From Saccharopolyspora elongata (GTDB taxonomy: Bacteria; Actinomycetota; Actinomycetes; Mycobacteriales; Pseudonocardiaceae): DNA of 64,000 bases. The DNA lies in contig NZ_SMKW01000008.1 in the NCBI RefSeq assembly GCF_004348985.1, positions 118,410 through 182,409 on the forward strand, read 5' to 3'. The notes under the pieces are model-generated. The model did no database searches and was not told where the DNA came from. It saw only the letters and a program-made list of their open reading frames with translations. Below, in pieces: positions 18,330 to 26,709 of this stretch (position 1 is the first letter of the stretch; every line of letters begins with the position of its first letter). A program made the position numbers and the translations under genes.

Positions 18330-18641
18330 TCAGTCCAGTTCGGCGGGGATCTCGAAGGGCGGGCGGCCGGTGCCGGTGATCCGGTAGCGGCCCCAGGGGT
18401 CCTGGTCGGAGAGGGTGCCCGTCGCCTCGCCCGCCGGTGTGCGAAACACCACATCCTTCTTGCGGCGGTCGGCGAACTCGTCCACGTCCTGGTGCGCGGA
18501 CAGGCGCCCGTACCAGTGGAAGCGGCCGTCGATGGGCTGGAAGTGCCCGCGCAGGACCACCTCGACCGCCAGCTCCCGCTCGTCGGCCAGGAGCGTGGCC
18601 GGGCCGCGGTAGTCGTCCTCGTCGTGCTCGTGGTCAGCCAT
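18330..18641 (-). CDS. DUF4873 domain protein
   Basis: A 103-residue protein that is essentially one DUF4873 domain: DYRGPATLLADERELAVEV near the start, GRFHWYGRLS in the middle and GRYRITGTGRPPFEIP at the end. This small beta-rich domain is elsewhere found fused to or beside flavin monooxygenases and diiron oxygenases. Here its ATG (18641) lies inside the end of the TetR gene (8-base overlap), so the two are coupled. The divergent partner is an AurF-like oxygenase, which fits an accessory role in that oxygenation pathway. That role is inference. Confidence 0.75.
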   Translation of the reverse strand: MADHEHDEDDYRGPATLLADERELAVEVVLRGHFQPIDGRFHWYGRLSAHQDVDEFADRRKKDVVFRTPAGEATGTLSDQDPWGRYRITGTGRPPFEIPAELD

Positions 18642-19401
18642 GGTCCACGTCCTCCTCGTCTTCGGGCGTTTCGTGTTCGCCGGGCAACAGGCGCAGGTCG
18701 TTGCCGAGGTCCAGCGGCTCGTCGGGGTCGATCACCAGGCCGGCCGAGCGCAGCACGCCGTCGATGGCGAACCAGATGATCTGCGCCAGGTAGTCGGTGA
18801 GGTCGCTGCGGCTCATCGACTGCCGCTCCAGCCACCAGTCGCCGCTGGCCTGCACCATGCCCACCAGGCCGTGGCTCCAGGGCTCGACGCCGCCGGAGTC
18901 CAGGCCCAGCGCCCGCAGGTATTCGCCGAGGATGCGGGACAGCGAGTTCGCGATCACCGTTTTCTCCGCCGACACCGGGTCGGAGCGCACCGGCCGGTCC
19001 GCGAAGGTGCGCTGCACGACGAACCGGTACAGCTCCGGGTACTGCTCGATGGTGCCGAGGTAGGCGTCGAGCAGGCGGCGGATGCGCTGGTTGGGCGTGC
19101 CGCCCTCGTGGAACAGCGGCCGCAGCCGTTGCATCAGCAGCTCGGTGCCCCATTCGCCGACCGCGACGTAGAGGTCGCTCTTGTCGCTGAAGTGCCGGTA
19201 GAGCACGGGCTTGCTGACGCCGGCCTCGGCGGCGATCTCGTCCATTCCGACCTCGGCGCCGTGCTTGCTGATGGCGCGCACCGCTGCCTCGACGAACTCG
19301 GCGCGGCGGGCCTGGCGATGCTCGCGCCAGCGCTCCCGGCGCGCGTCGCCGCGGGCCTTCTCCGGTGTGACCGCCTTGACAGGGCGAGAGATGTGGCTCA
19401 C
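18634..19401 (-). CDS. TetR-family transcriptional regulator, divergent from an AurF-like oxygenase
   Basis: A 255-residue TetR regulator. The helix-turn-helix reads MDEIAAEAGVSKPVLYRHFS (about residues 53-72) in the usual N-terminal context AAVRAISKHGAEVG. The larger C-terminal ligand domain contains TFADRP and WWLERQ. It has an acidic tail that overlaps the DUF4873 start. GTG 19401 is the chosen start; longer frames run into the operator. GTAAC/GTTAC repeats at 19412-19432, between this gene and the divergent oxygenase, are an obvious binding site. Repression of both operons is likely, relieved by an unknown, probably lipophilic, ligand. Confidence 0.88.
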   Translation of the reverse strand: MSHISRPVKAVTPEKARGDARRERWREHRQARRAEFVEAAVRAISKHGAEVGMDEIAAEAGVSKPVLYRHFSDKSDLYVAVGEWGTELLMQRLRPLFHEGGTPNQRIRRLLDAYLGTIEQYPELYRFVVQRTFADRPVRSDPVSAEKTVIANSLSRILGEYLRALGLDSGGVEPWSHGLVGMVQASGDWWLERQSMSRSDLTDYLAQIIWFAIDGVLRSAGLVIDPDEPLDLGNDLRLLPGEHETPEDEEDVDHG

Positions 19402-19411
19402 GCTACCCAAG

Positions 19412-19432
19412 GTAACTGTTACTGGAAGTAAC
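19412..19432. promoter_or_regulatory. TetR operator, three GTTAC half-sites
   Basis: GTAACTGTTAC (19412-19422) is a palindrome, and GTTACTGGAAGTAAC (19418-19432) is a second palindrome sharing its middle half-site. The pair lies in the 64-base gap between the divergent TetR gene and oxygenase gene, 11 bases before the TetR start. Confidence 0.7.
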
Positions 19433-19465
19433 ATGCAATCTCGATGCCGAGAGGGTGATCGCCGG

Positions 19466-20365
19466 ATGAGCAGGGCCCTGCAGGTCAACGACCGCGAGAA
19501 GACGGCCGCACGGCTGCTGAATTCGTCCGCACGGAACAGCTACGACCCCGAGGTCGACGTCGACTGGGACGCGCCGCTGGCCGACGGCAAGCCCTACATC
19601 CCGTTCAAGCGCAGCTCGCTCTACGGCACGCACCTCTGGGACCGGCTCAGCGAGGAACAGCGCATCGAGCTGACCAAGCACGAGTTCGCCAGCATCGCCT
19701 CGAACGGCCTGTGGTTCGAGGTGCTGCTCATGCAGATGCTGCTCAAGGAGTTCTACAACTCCGACCCGCGCACCAACCACGCCCAGTACGCGCTCACCGA
19801 GGTCGCCGACGAATGCCGGCACTCCACCATGTTCGCCAAGGCCGTCGACCGCATCGGCGCACCCGCCTACGGGCCGCTGCCGCTGCTGCACCGCGGCGGC
19901 CGGATCCTGCCCGCCGTGCTGCGCGGCCCCTCCGCCTACGCGTCGATCCTGGTGGCCGAGGAGATCCTGGACCGCTTCCAGCGCGACCAGATGTACGACG
20001 AGGACGTCCAGCCGCTGGTGCGCATGGTCAACCGCATCCACGTGCTCGAAGAGGCCCGGCACGTCACCTTCGCCCGCGAAGAGGTCGTCCGCCGGATGGC
20101 CGAGTGCAACGCCGCCGAGCGCGCCTACCACCAGTACTGGACCGCGCTCGTCTCGTACTGCATCTGCCTCAGCCTCATCAATCCGCACGTCTACAAGGCG
20201 GTCGGGATCCGGCCGCGCGACGGCTACCAGGCGGCCTGGGCCAACCCCGGCTTCCTGGACACCCTGCACTGGGGTGGCGAGAAGATCATGGCGTTCCTGG
20301 ACGAGGCCGGACTGGTCGGCAAGCCGGGCATGCGCTGGTGGAAGAAGGCGAACCTGATCCGATGA
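19466..20365 (+). CDS. AurF-like non-heme diiron N-oxygenase
   Basis: A 299-residue protein of the p-aminobenzoate N-oxygenase (AurF) family. The diiron ligand pattern is clear: Glu in LTKHEFASIASNGLWFE, ExxH in TEVADECRHSTMFAK, Glu in LVAEEILDRF, and His/ExxH in NRIHVLEEARHVTF. Known members oxidise aromatic amines to nitro groups; many actinobacterial homologues are uncharacterised and linked to lipid metabolism. ATG 19466 is chosen with GAGAGGG upstream. It is controlled by the GTTAC operator and overlaps the following hydrolase by four bases, so oxygenase and hydrolase form one operon. Confidence 0.85.
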   Translation: MSRALQVNDREKTAARLLNSSARNSYDPEVDVDWDAPLADGKPYIPFKRSSLYGTHLWDRLSEEQRIELTKHEFASIASNGLWFEVLLMQMLLKEFYNSDPRTNHAQYALTEVADECRHSTMFAKAVDRIGAPAYGPLPLLHRGGRILPAVLRGPSAYASILVAEEILDRFQRDQMYDEDVQPLVRMVNRIHVLEEARHVTFAREEVVRRMAECNAAERAYHQYWTALVSYCICLSLINPHVYKAVGIRPRDGYQAAWANPGFLDTLHWGGEKIMAFLDEAGLVGKPGMRWWKKANLIR

Positions 20366-21276
20366 AGGGCGAAACCTTGCGCACGATGACCGCCGAAGAG
20401 TTCACGACCAGCGACGGAACCCGGTTGCGGGTGGTCGACGAAGGCCCCGCCGACGCGCCGGTCGCCGTCGTCCTGGTGCACGGGTGGGCACTGACCAAGC
20501 ACACCTGGGACCGGGTGGCGGACGGCCTGCCGGAGGCGGCCGGGACGCAGCTGCGGATCCTGCGGTTCGACCTGCGGGGGCACGGCGAGAGCGACCCGGC
20601 GCAGCCGGGGAGCGCGAGCATCCGGCAGTGCGCGGACGACCTGGCGGAGCTGATCGCGGAGCGGGTCCCGGAGGGGCCGGTCGTGCTCGCCGGGCACTCG
20701 ATGGGCGGCATGACGATCATGGCGTTCGCCGAGCAGCACCCGGAGCTCTTCGCGCGGCGGACCGCCGCGGTCGCGCTGGTGGCGACCTCGGCGGGCGACC
20801 TGGTGGCGCCGACCCTCGGCCTGCCCCGGCCGGTCGCGGCCGTCGCCAACCGGGGCGAGCAGGCGTTCCGCAAGCGGCTCGCGGCCTCGCGCGGGAAGCG
20901 GCTGGTCCCGCAGTCGTCCTGGCTGCGACCGGGGATGCGCTGGCTGCTGTTCGGCCGGAGTCCCGAGGCCGCCGACGTGGCCGCCACCGCGGACTGGGTC
21001 GCGGGCTGCCACCCGGCGAACATGGCCGCCTACCGGCAGGCCCTGGCCGAGCACGAGCGGCATGGGGCGCTCGCGGCGTTGCGGTCGGTCCCGACGGTCG
21101 TGCTGTCCGGGCTGGCCGACCGCCTGACGCCGCACTCGCACGCTCGGCGCATCGCGGACGCCCTGCCGGACGCCAAACTGCTGATCTACGCCGGTGCCGG
21201 GCACATGCTGCCGCTGGAAAGGGCCGACGAGGTCACCGCCCGCATCGCGGAACTCGTCACCCGCGCGCTCCGCTGA
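20362..21276 (+). CDS. alpha/beta hydrolase coupled to the diiron oxygenase
   Basis: A 304-residue alpha/beta hydrolase. The oxyanion motif is VLVHGWALTKHTWD, the nucleophile elbow is GHSMGG, the acid is in LSGLADRLTP, and the histidine is in YAGAGHMLPLE, giving a full Ser-Asp-His triad. ATG 20362 overlaps the oxygenase stop (ATGA), indicating translational coupling. The middle contains a variable lid (residues about 150-215, RLVPQSSWLRPGMRWLLFG). It probably hydrolyses an ester or amide product or substrate of the oxygenase route. Two 48-bp palindromes follow the stop and separate it from the convergent TetR gene. Confidence 0.85.
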   Translation: MKGETLRTMTAEEFTTSDGTRLRVVDEGPADAPVAVVLVHGWALTKHTWDRVADGLPEAAGTQLRILRFDLRGHGESDPAQPGSASIRQCADDLAELIAERVPEGPVVLAGHSMGGMTIMAFAEQHPELFARRTAAVALVATSAGDLVAPTLGLPRPVAAVANRGEQAFRKRLAASRGKRLVPQSSWLRPGMRWLLFGRSPEAADVAATADWVAGCHPANMAAYRQALAEHERHGALAALRSVPTVVLSGLADRLTPHSHARRIADALPDAKLLIYAGAGHMLPLERADEVTARIAELVTRALR

Positions 21277-21286
21277 CCTGGGTGTT

Positions 21287-21334
21287 CCGCAATTTCCATT
21301 GAAACCGAACCTTCGATTTCAATGGAAATTGCGG
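21287..21334. repeat. 48-bp interspersed palindrome, copy 2
   Basis: CCGCAATTTCCATTGAAA (21287-21304) and its exact complement at the right end form an 18-bp perfect stem around a 12-base middle. Ten bases after the hydrolase stop codon, it may terminate that transcript. It is related to the copies at 7186 and 21382. Confidence 0.85.
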
Positions 21335-21339
21335 GACAT

Positions 21340-21364
21340 CGGCGTGTCGGGCCACGACACGCCG
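21340..21364. terminator. perfect hairpin between two palindromic repeats
   Basis: CGGCGTGTCG (21340-21349) and CGACACGCCG (21355-21364) pair perfectly around GGCCA. It lies midway between copies 2 and 3 of the 48-bp palindrome. There is no T-run; a terminator or structural role is a guess. Confidence 0.4.
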
Positions 21365-21381
21365 TTGACTGTGGACAACCT

Positions 21382-21429
21382 CCGCAATTTCAATGGAAAT
21401 CGGACCTCTGATTTCCATTGAAATTGCGG
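21382..21429. repeat. 48-bp interspersed palindrome, copy 3
   Basis: CCGCAATTTCAATGGAAAT (21382-21400) and its exact complement (21411-21429) form a perfect 19-bp stem around a ten-base loop. It ends nine bases before the stop codon of the leftward TetR gene, so it is well placed to terminate that transcript. Confidence 0.85.
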
Positions 21430-21437
21430 GTGGTCGG

Positions 21438-22058
21438 TCAGGGGTTCTGGAGGGGGAAACCCGCGAGGCCCTTCCAGGCCAGGGTGGACATCAGGTTCAC
21501 CGCTTCGTCGCGCGAGATCGTCTCCCGGGCGTCCAGCCAGTAGCGCGCCGTCACCTGGCTCAGGCCGACCAGGCCCACCGCCAGCAGCCGCGCGCGCTCC
21601 GCGTCCAGCCCGGCGTCCGCCGTCACCGCCTCGGTGATCGCGTCGATGCACCCGGACAGGGCGCCCTCCACGGCCTTCTCCACGGCCGGCTCGCCGCGCA
21701 GGTCCGATTCGAAGACCAGCCGGAACGCCTGTCCCTCGCCGGCCACGAACTCGTACAGCGCGCCGATCGCGGCCCGCACCCGCAGCTTGTTGTCCGACGT
21801 GGACGCGATGGCCTCGCGCACCCGGCGCACCAGCTCGTTGCCGTGCGTCTCCAGCAGCGCCAGGTAGAGCTCCAGCTTGCCCGGGAAGTGCTGGTAGAGG
21901 ACCGGCTTGCTGACTCCCGCGCGCTCCGCGATGTCGTCCATCGCCGCCGCGTGGTAGCCGTTGTGCACGAAAACGTGCTGAGCCGCCTCGAGCAGCTGTG
22001 CCCGGCGTGCGTCGCGGGGCAACCGGACACCTCGGCTCGGCTGCGCGGTCTCGGTCAT
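21438..22058 (-). CDS. TetR-family transcriptional regulator (Rv3208-like)
   Basis: A 206-residue TetR regulator. The helix-turn-helix is MDDIAERAGVSKPVLYQHFP, preceded by RRAQLLEAAQHVFVHNGYHA. The C-terminal domain carries FRLVFESDLRGEPAVEKAVE and a final SRDEAVNLMSTLAWKGLAGF helix, which resembles Rv3208 of M. tuberculosis. ATG 22058 is chosen because GGAGGCGAGG precedes it; a GTG 12 bases upstream is possible. The nearby inverted repeat CTCTAC-N6-GTAGAG (22123-22140) lies between it and the divergent hydrolase gene and is the likely operator. Confidence 0.88.
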   Translation of the reverse strand: MTETAQPSRGVRLPRDARRAQLLEAAQHVFVHNGYHAAAMDDIAERAGVSKPVLYQHFPGKLELYLALLETHGNELVRRVREAIASTSDNKLRVRAAIGALYEFVAGEGQAFRLVFESDLRGEPAVEKAVEGALSGCIDAITEAVTADAGLDAERARLLAVGLVGLSQVTARYWLDARETISRDEAVNLMSTLAWKGLAGFPLQNP

Positions 22059-22122
22059 CCTCGCCTCCACCCGATTCCTTCCACTCGCGCTCGGCGGCCC
22101 TCCGGCCCCCAGTGGGGCATGA

Positions 22123-22140
22123 CTCTACTCGCCGGTAGAG
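22123..22140. promoter_or_regulatory. candidate TetR operator
   Basis: CTCTAC (22123-22128) and GTAGAG (22135-22140) form an inverted repeat with a six-base spacer. It lies in the 127-base gap between the leftward TetR gene and the rightward hydrolase, where an autoregulatory operator would be expected. Confidence 0.5.
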
Positions 22141-22185
22141 GTAGGTAGCGAAATCCGGGCTCAGGCGGGCGGCCATGCTGTGGGT

Positions 22186-23208
22186 GTGACCACGACTACG
22201 TCCGCCGCTCCGCCGCACCGGCGTTCCCGGCTAGGCCGATCCGACCTGACGTGGGTACCGCTGGTGGCCGATGGCGTCCCGCCGATCGACCTCGCGGCGA
22301 AGCCGCCGCCGGGGCGGCACGCCGAACTGACCACCCGCTCGGGCCCGCTGCGGCTGCACCTGCGGGAGACGCCGGGGCCGTCGCCGCTGGCGCCGACGGC
22401 GGTGCACCTGCACGGGCTGGCCGGCTCGTCGACGAACTGGACCGACCTGGCCGGCCTGCTCGCCGGGCGGATGCGCAGCATCGCGCTGGACCTGCCCGGT
22501 TTCGGGCATTCCGAGCCGCCGCCGGGGTACGCCTTCACCCGCCAGGCGAACGCGGACGTGGTGATCCGGTTCCTGGAGCAGCTCGACGCCGGGCCGGTGC
22601 ACCTGTCCGGGAACTCCTTCGGCGCCGCGGTGGCCATCGAGGTGGCGGCGCTGCGGCCGGACCTGGTCGCGTCGCTGGTGCTGATCTCGCCGGCCATGCC
22701 CGACCTGCGGCTGGATCCGCGGCGGCTCTCCGATCCGCGGATCGCGGTGGCGATGGTGCCGGTCCTCGGCAACCGCACGCGTCGCGAGCTGGCGATGGTG
22801 CCGCCGGCGGCCCGGGCCGAGCAGCTGCTGCGGCTGTGCTTCGCCGAGCCGGACGCGGTGCCACCGCACCGGCTCGCCGAGGCGGTTGCGGAGTTCGAGG
22901 AACGCAGCCGGCTGTCGTGGTCCGGCCCGGCGCTGGGCCGGACCACCGTGGAGCTGCTGCGCTCCTGGCTCGTCCCGCCCGCGCGGTCGCTGTGGCGACG
23001 GCTGCCCGAGGTCGGCGCTCCGTCGCTGGTCGTGTGGGGTAGCGCTGACCGGGTCGTGACCGTTCGCAAGGCGCCGCGCACCGCGATGCTGCTGCCGCGC
23101 GGCCGGCTCCTCGTGCTGCCACGAACGGGCCACGTTGCCCAGATGGAGCGGCCACGCGTGGTCGCCCGCGCGTTCCTCGGGTTGGTGCAGGCCGGCTCCC
23201 GGTGGTGA
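22186..23208 (+). CDS. alpha/beta hydrolase divergent from TetR
   Basis: A 340-residue alpha/beta hydrolase. Motifs are VHLHGLAGSSTNW (oxyanion hole), LPGFGHSEPPPG, the nucleophile elbow GNSFGAAVA (Ser within GNSFG), VWGSADRVV for the acid and TGHVAQMERP for the histidine. About 45 extra residues precede the fold. GTG 22186 is the likely start, with GTG 22180 also in frame and no strong ribosome site for either. Being divergent from the Rv3208-like TetR across a palindromic site, it is probably under that regulator. The substrate is unknown; esterase or lipase activity is typical. Confidence 0.83.
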   Translation: MTTTTSAAPPHRRSRLGRSDLTWVPLVADGVPPIDLAAKPPPGRHAELTTRSGPLRLHLRETPGPSPLAPTAVHLHGLAGSSTNWTDLAGLLAGRMRSIALDLPGFGHSEPPPGYAFTRQANADVVIRFLEQLDAGPVHLSGNSFGAAVAIEVAALRPDLVASLVLISPAMPDLRLDPRRLSDPRIAVAMVPVLGNRTRRELAMVPPAARAEQLLRLCFAEPDAVPPHRLAEAVAEFEERSRLSWSGPALGRTTVELLRSWLVPPARSLWRRLPEVGAPSLVVWGSADRVVTVRKAPRTAMLLPRGRLLVLPRTGHVAQMERPRVVARAFLGLVQAGSRW

Positions 23209-23305
23209 CCGGTTCGCGTTGCTCCGTGTGGGCCCAGATGTTGCGGTCACTCGGAGTGGCCGGTGGTTGCTCAAGGTGCCGGAGGGCCTGTGGCACGCTT
23301 AGAGC

Positions 23306-24367
23306 GTGAATCGTCCGCCGCAGCGATCTCGTGCCTCCGCGTCCGACCGCCGACCGGCGGGGCGGACGAGCACTCGCACGGGTTCTGGGGAACGTCGCCG
23401 CGGCGAGCCGCTGGCCGCCTCCTGGAATCCCGTCTCCGAGCCGGCGTCGGAGCCCGAGGACTTCGACGACGCGGACGACCTCGACGACGACGTGCGGCCC
23501 CGGCGGCGCCGCCGGGGAGTCCACGCGCGCTACGGCTGGCGGATCTACGCGCTGCCGCTGCTGATCGTTCTCAGCGCGCTCGTCGTGTTCCAGACCGTCC
23601 GGCCCCCCGGGGACGGTTCGGCCACCGAGCTGCTCGACCCGATCGCCTCGGACGCACCGGCCGAGCCGATCGTCACCGAGGCGCCACCGGGGCAGACCTT
23701 CAACCCCGCGCTGTTCTCCGCCGACCTGCCGCCCGGCGGACCGATCCCGGAGACCGGCGCGCGCACCTTCCAGGTGCTGCCCGGGAAGTCCGAGGTGATC
23801 GGGGCGGGCCAGCTCTACCGGTACAGCGTCGAGATCGAGGTCGGCGTCCAGATCGGCAACCCGAACGTCGAGTTCGGCAACCTGGTGCAGGCGACACTGT
23901 CCGATCCGCGCAGCTGGACGAACCCGCAGGGCGGCGGGATCTCGCTGCAACGCGTGGACGCCGGCGGCCCGCGGCCGGACTTCCGGGTCATCCTGGTCAG
24001 CCAGCAGACCGCGCGCGAGGCCTGCGACTACAGCAACGGCGTGCCCTACGACAGCTCCTGCCGCAAGGGCGACATGGTCTACCTCAACGCCGCCCGCTGG
24101 GTGCGCGGCGCGGTGTCGTTCGAGGGCGACATCGGCAACTACCAGCGCTACGCGATCAACCACGAGGTCGGGCACGTCTTCGGCAACAAGCACGTCGGCT
24201 GCCCGGTGCAGGGCGGGCTGGCGCCGGTGATGATGCAGCAGTCGTTCAGCGTGTCCAACAACGAGCTGCACGAGCTGAACAAGATCGCCGACCAGGGCAC
24301 CGAGATCCCCGCCGACGGCTTCGTCTGCAAGTACAACGCCTGGCCGTTCCCGACCGCCGGCGCCTGA
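23306..24367 (+). CDS. DUF3152 membrane-anchored metalloprotease-like protein (Rv3207c-like)
   Basis: A 353-residue protein with a long charged cytoplasmic N-terminus (Arg-rich then acidic EDFDDADDLDDD, then RPRRRRRG), a single membrane helix (IYALPLLIVLSALVVF), and an extracytoplasmic DUF3152 domain. The domain has the zinc motif HEVGHVFGNKH near the C-terminus, with conserved cysteines around CDYSNGVPYDSSC. It looks like a secreted-side metallopeptidase of the kind near moeZ in mycobacteria (Rv3207c). GTG 23306 is the start. It precedes moeZ by 181 bases. Activity has not been inferred beyond the zinc motif. Confidence 0.83.
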   Translation: MNRPPQRSRASASDRRPAGRTSTRTGSGERRRGEPLAASWNPVSEPASEPEDFDDADDLDDDVRPRRRRRGVHARYGWRIYALPLLIVLSALVVFQTVRPPGDGSATELLDPIASDAPAEPIVTEAPPGQTFNPALFSADLPPGGPIPETGARTFQVLPGKSEVIGAGQLYRYSVEIEVGVQIGNPNVEFGNLVQATLSDPRSWTNPQGGGISLQRVDAGGPRPDFRVILVSQQTAREACDYSNGVPYDSSCRKGDMVYLNAARWVRGAVSFEGDIGNYQRYAINHEVGHVFGNKHVGCPVQGGLAPVMMQQSFSVSNNELHELNKIADQGTEIPADGFVCKYNAWPFPTAGA

Positions 24368-24548
24368 GCGGATCTTCGCGGGCCTTTTCGTCCCGGATCG
24401 TGGGAGTAGTTTGGGTTGCGGAAGCCCATCGGGGAGTCTTGCGTTGCAGATTCCGTGAGGCCCTGTTCGGGTGCCCTTCGGGGACGCTTGAGGTGCCGCT
24501 GCCAAGCTCCGAGAGCAGCAGGTACCGACCATTGAGGAGGAGCTGGGA

Positions 24549-25721
24549 ATGTCCGGCGCATCGTCGCTGCCGCCGCTGGTCGAACCGGCGTCGGAGCTGA
24601 CCAAGGAAGAGGTCGCGCGCTACAGCCGCCACCTGATCATCCCGGACGTCGGGATGGACGGGCAGAAGCGGCTGAAGAACGCCAAGGTGCTGGTGGTCGG
24701 CGCCGGCGGACTCGGCAGCCCGGCGTTGCTGTACCTGGCCGCGGCCGGGGTCGGCACGCTCGGCATCGTGGAGTTCGACGAGGTCGACGAGTCGAACCTG
24801 CACCGCCAGGTCATCCACGGGCAGTCCGACCTCGGGCGGCCCAAGGCGGAATCGGCCCGCGACTCGATCGCCGAGATCAACCCGTTCGTCAAGGTGAACC
24901 TGCACCAGACGCACCTGACGTCGGAGAACGCGCTCGACATCTTCCGCGACTACGACCTGATCCTGGACGGCACGGACAACTTCGCCACCCGCTACCTGGT
25001 GAACGACGCCGCGGTGCTGGCCGGCAAGCCGTACGTGTGGGGGTCGATCTTCCGCTTCGAGGGCCAGGCCAGCGTGTTCTGGGCGGAGCACGGCCCGAAC
25101 TACCGCGACCTGTACCCCGAGCCGCCGCCGCCGGGCATGGTGCCGTCCTGCGCCGAGGGCGGCGTGCTGGGCGTGCTGTGCGCGTCGATCGGCTCGATCA
25201 TGGTCAACGAGGCCATCAAGCTGATCACCGGCATCGGCGAGACCCTGCTGGGCCGCCTGATGATCTACGACGCGCTGGAGATGAGCTACCGCACGGTCAA
25301 GATCCGCAAGGACCCGAACGCCGCGCCGATCACCGAGCTGATCGACTACGAGGCGTTCTGCGGCGTGCTCTCCGGCGACGCGCAGCAGGCGGCGGTGAAC
25401 AGCACGATCACCCCGCGCGAGCTCAAGGACATGTTCGACCGGGGCGAGAAGTTCGAACTGATCGACGTCCGGGAGCCGCACGAGTACGAGATCGTCAAGA
25501 TCGAGGGCTCGAAGCTGATCCCGAAGGACCGCATCCTCTCCGGCGAGGCGCTGGCCGAGCTGCCGCAGGACCGCAAGATCGTCCTGCACTGCAAGTCCGG
25601 CGGGCGTTCTGCGGAGGCGCTGGCGGCGCTGCACAAGGCGGGATTCGCCGACGCGGTGCACGTCGGCGGCGGTGTGCTCGGCTGGGCCAACCAGGTCGAC
25701 CCGAGCCTGCCGACGTACTAG
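24549..25721 (+). CDS. moeZ: adenylyltransferase/sulfurtransferase MoeZ
   Basis: A 390-residue fusion. Residues 1-260 form the MoeB/ThiF domain that adenylates the C-terminal Gly-Gly of sulfur-carrier proteins (nucleotide loop VVGAGGLGSPALLYLAAAG, DGTDNFATRYLVND). Residues 285-390 are a rhodanese domain with the active cysteine in HCKSGGRSAEAL. MoeZ activates carriers such as MoaD- and CysO-like proteins by adenylation and then thiocarboxylation, feeding molybdopterin and cysteine synthesis. ATG 24549 follows GAGGAG. The position matches moeB1 (Rv3206c) of M. tuberculosis. A strong terminator follows. Confidence 0.95.
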   Translation: MSGASSLPPLVEPASELTKEEVARYSRHLIIPDVGMDGQKRLKNAKVLVVGAGGLGSPALLYLAAAGVGTLGIVEFDEVDESNLHRQVIHGQSDLGRPKAESARDSIAEINPFVKVNLHQTHLTSENALDIFRDYDLILDGTDNFATRYLVNDAAVLAGKPYVWGSIFRFEGQASVFWAEHGPNYRDLYPEPPPPGMVPSCAEGGVLGVLCASIGSIMVNEAIKLITGIGETLLGRLMIYDALEMSYRTVKIRKDPNAAPITELIDYEAFCGVLSGDAQQAAVNSTITPRELKDMFDRGEKFELIDVREPHEYEIVKIEGSKLIPKDRILSGEALAELPQDRKIVLHCKSGGRSAEALAALHKAGFADAVHVGGGVLGWANQVDPSLPTY

Positions 25722-25730
25722 GTCGAACCC

Positions 25731-25766
25731 CGAACCCGCTCCGCACCGAGGTGCGGAGCGGGTTCG
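25731..25766 (+). terminator. terminator hairpin after moeZ
   Basis: CGAACCCGCTCCGCAC (25731-25746) pairs perfectly with GTGCGGAGCGGGTTCG (25751-25766) around a four-base loop, ten bases after the stop. The T-run is weak, as often seen in actinobacteria. Confidence 0.75.
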
Positions 25767-25868
25767 TCGTCCGAAAAGACACCACGGTAGTCGCGAAATC
25801 GCGGGATCGGATGCGGCGCGCGGAGTGCCTGCTACGGAAATCGCGACCATTTAGGTAGCGTCTCGTCC

Positions 25869-26666
25869 GTGACCCATACGCCGGAGCCGCCACCGCCGCA
25901 CGTGCGCGCGGCATTCGGCGCGCGCGTCGAAGAACCCGAGCCGCTGGACGGCGCGGTCGCCTGGCGGTGCGGCGAGATCGTGCTCAAGCCGGCCGCCAAC
26001 ACCGCCGAGGCCGCTTGGGTGGCGCAGACGCTGGACCTGCTGGAACCCGACGACGTGCGGGTGTCCCGCCCGGTTCGCTCCACCGACGGTCGCTGGGTGG
26101 TGTCCGGCTGGTCGGCCAGCCGGAACCTCGAAGGCCAGGCCGAGCCGCGGCACGACGACGTGGTGGCCATGTCGCTGCGGCTGCACTCGGCGAGCCGGTT
26201 CCTGGCCCGGCCGCGGTTCTTGCAGGCGCGGCAGGACATCTACGCGCTGGCCGACCGGATGGCCTGGGGCGAAGAGGAGTACGTGCTGCCGCAGGAGAAG
26301 GGCGGTCGGCTCTACGACGTGCTCGCCGGGTCGCGGCGGGAGGTCGACCTCCGCCCGCAGGTGGTGCACGGCGACCTGTTCGGCAACGTGCTGTTCGCCG
26401 AGGACGTGGCGCCCGGCATTATCGACTTCAACCCGTACTGGCGACCCGCCGAGTGGGCCGCGGCGGTGGCGGTGATCGACGCCCTGGCGTGGGGCGGGGC
26501 CGATCCGGCCATCGTGGAGCGCTGGTCGCACCTTTCGGAGTGGCCGCAGGCCCTGCTGCGGGCGCTGCTGTTCCGGCTCTCGGTGCACGCGCTGCACCCG
26601 CGCTCGTCGTCGCAGACCCTGACGGGCCTGGAACGCGCTTCCCAGATGGTCCTCGAAGTCCTCTGA
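25869..26666 (+). CDS. TIGR02569-family phosphotransferase-like protein (Rv3205c-like)
   Basis: A 265-residue actinobacterial protein of the TIGR02569 type. It has the aminoglycoside-phosphotransferase fold's catalytic loop VVHGDLFGNVLFAEDV and metal-binding IIDFNPYW, suggesting a kinase-like active site. The N-terminal lobe is short (PEPPPPHVRAAFGARVEEP, WRCGEIVLKP). GTG 25869 lacks a Shine-Dalgarno but TAGCGT ends seven bases before, implying a leaderless mRNA. Its place downstream of moeZ matches Rv3205c. The substrate is unknown; its order next to sulfur and repair genes does not settle it. Confidence 0.8.
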   Translation: MTHTPEPPPPHVRAAFGARVEEPEPLDGAVAWRCGEIVLKPAANTAEAAWVAQTLDLLEPDDVRVSRPVRSTDGRWVVSGWSASRNLEGQAEPRHDDVVAMSLRLHSASRFLARPRFLQARQDIYALADRMAWGEEEYVLPQEKGGRLYDVLAGSRREVDLRPQVVHGDLFGNVLFAEDVAPGIIDFNPYWRPAEWAAAVAVIDALAWGGADPAIVERWSHLSEWPQALLRALLFRLSVHALHPRSSSQTLTGLERASQMVLEVL

Positions 26667-26709
26667 CCGGTTGCCCTGCCCGGCGCCGGGGTTGTGTGAC
26701 GATTGGGCG

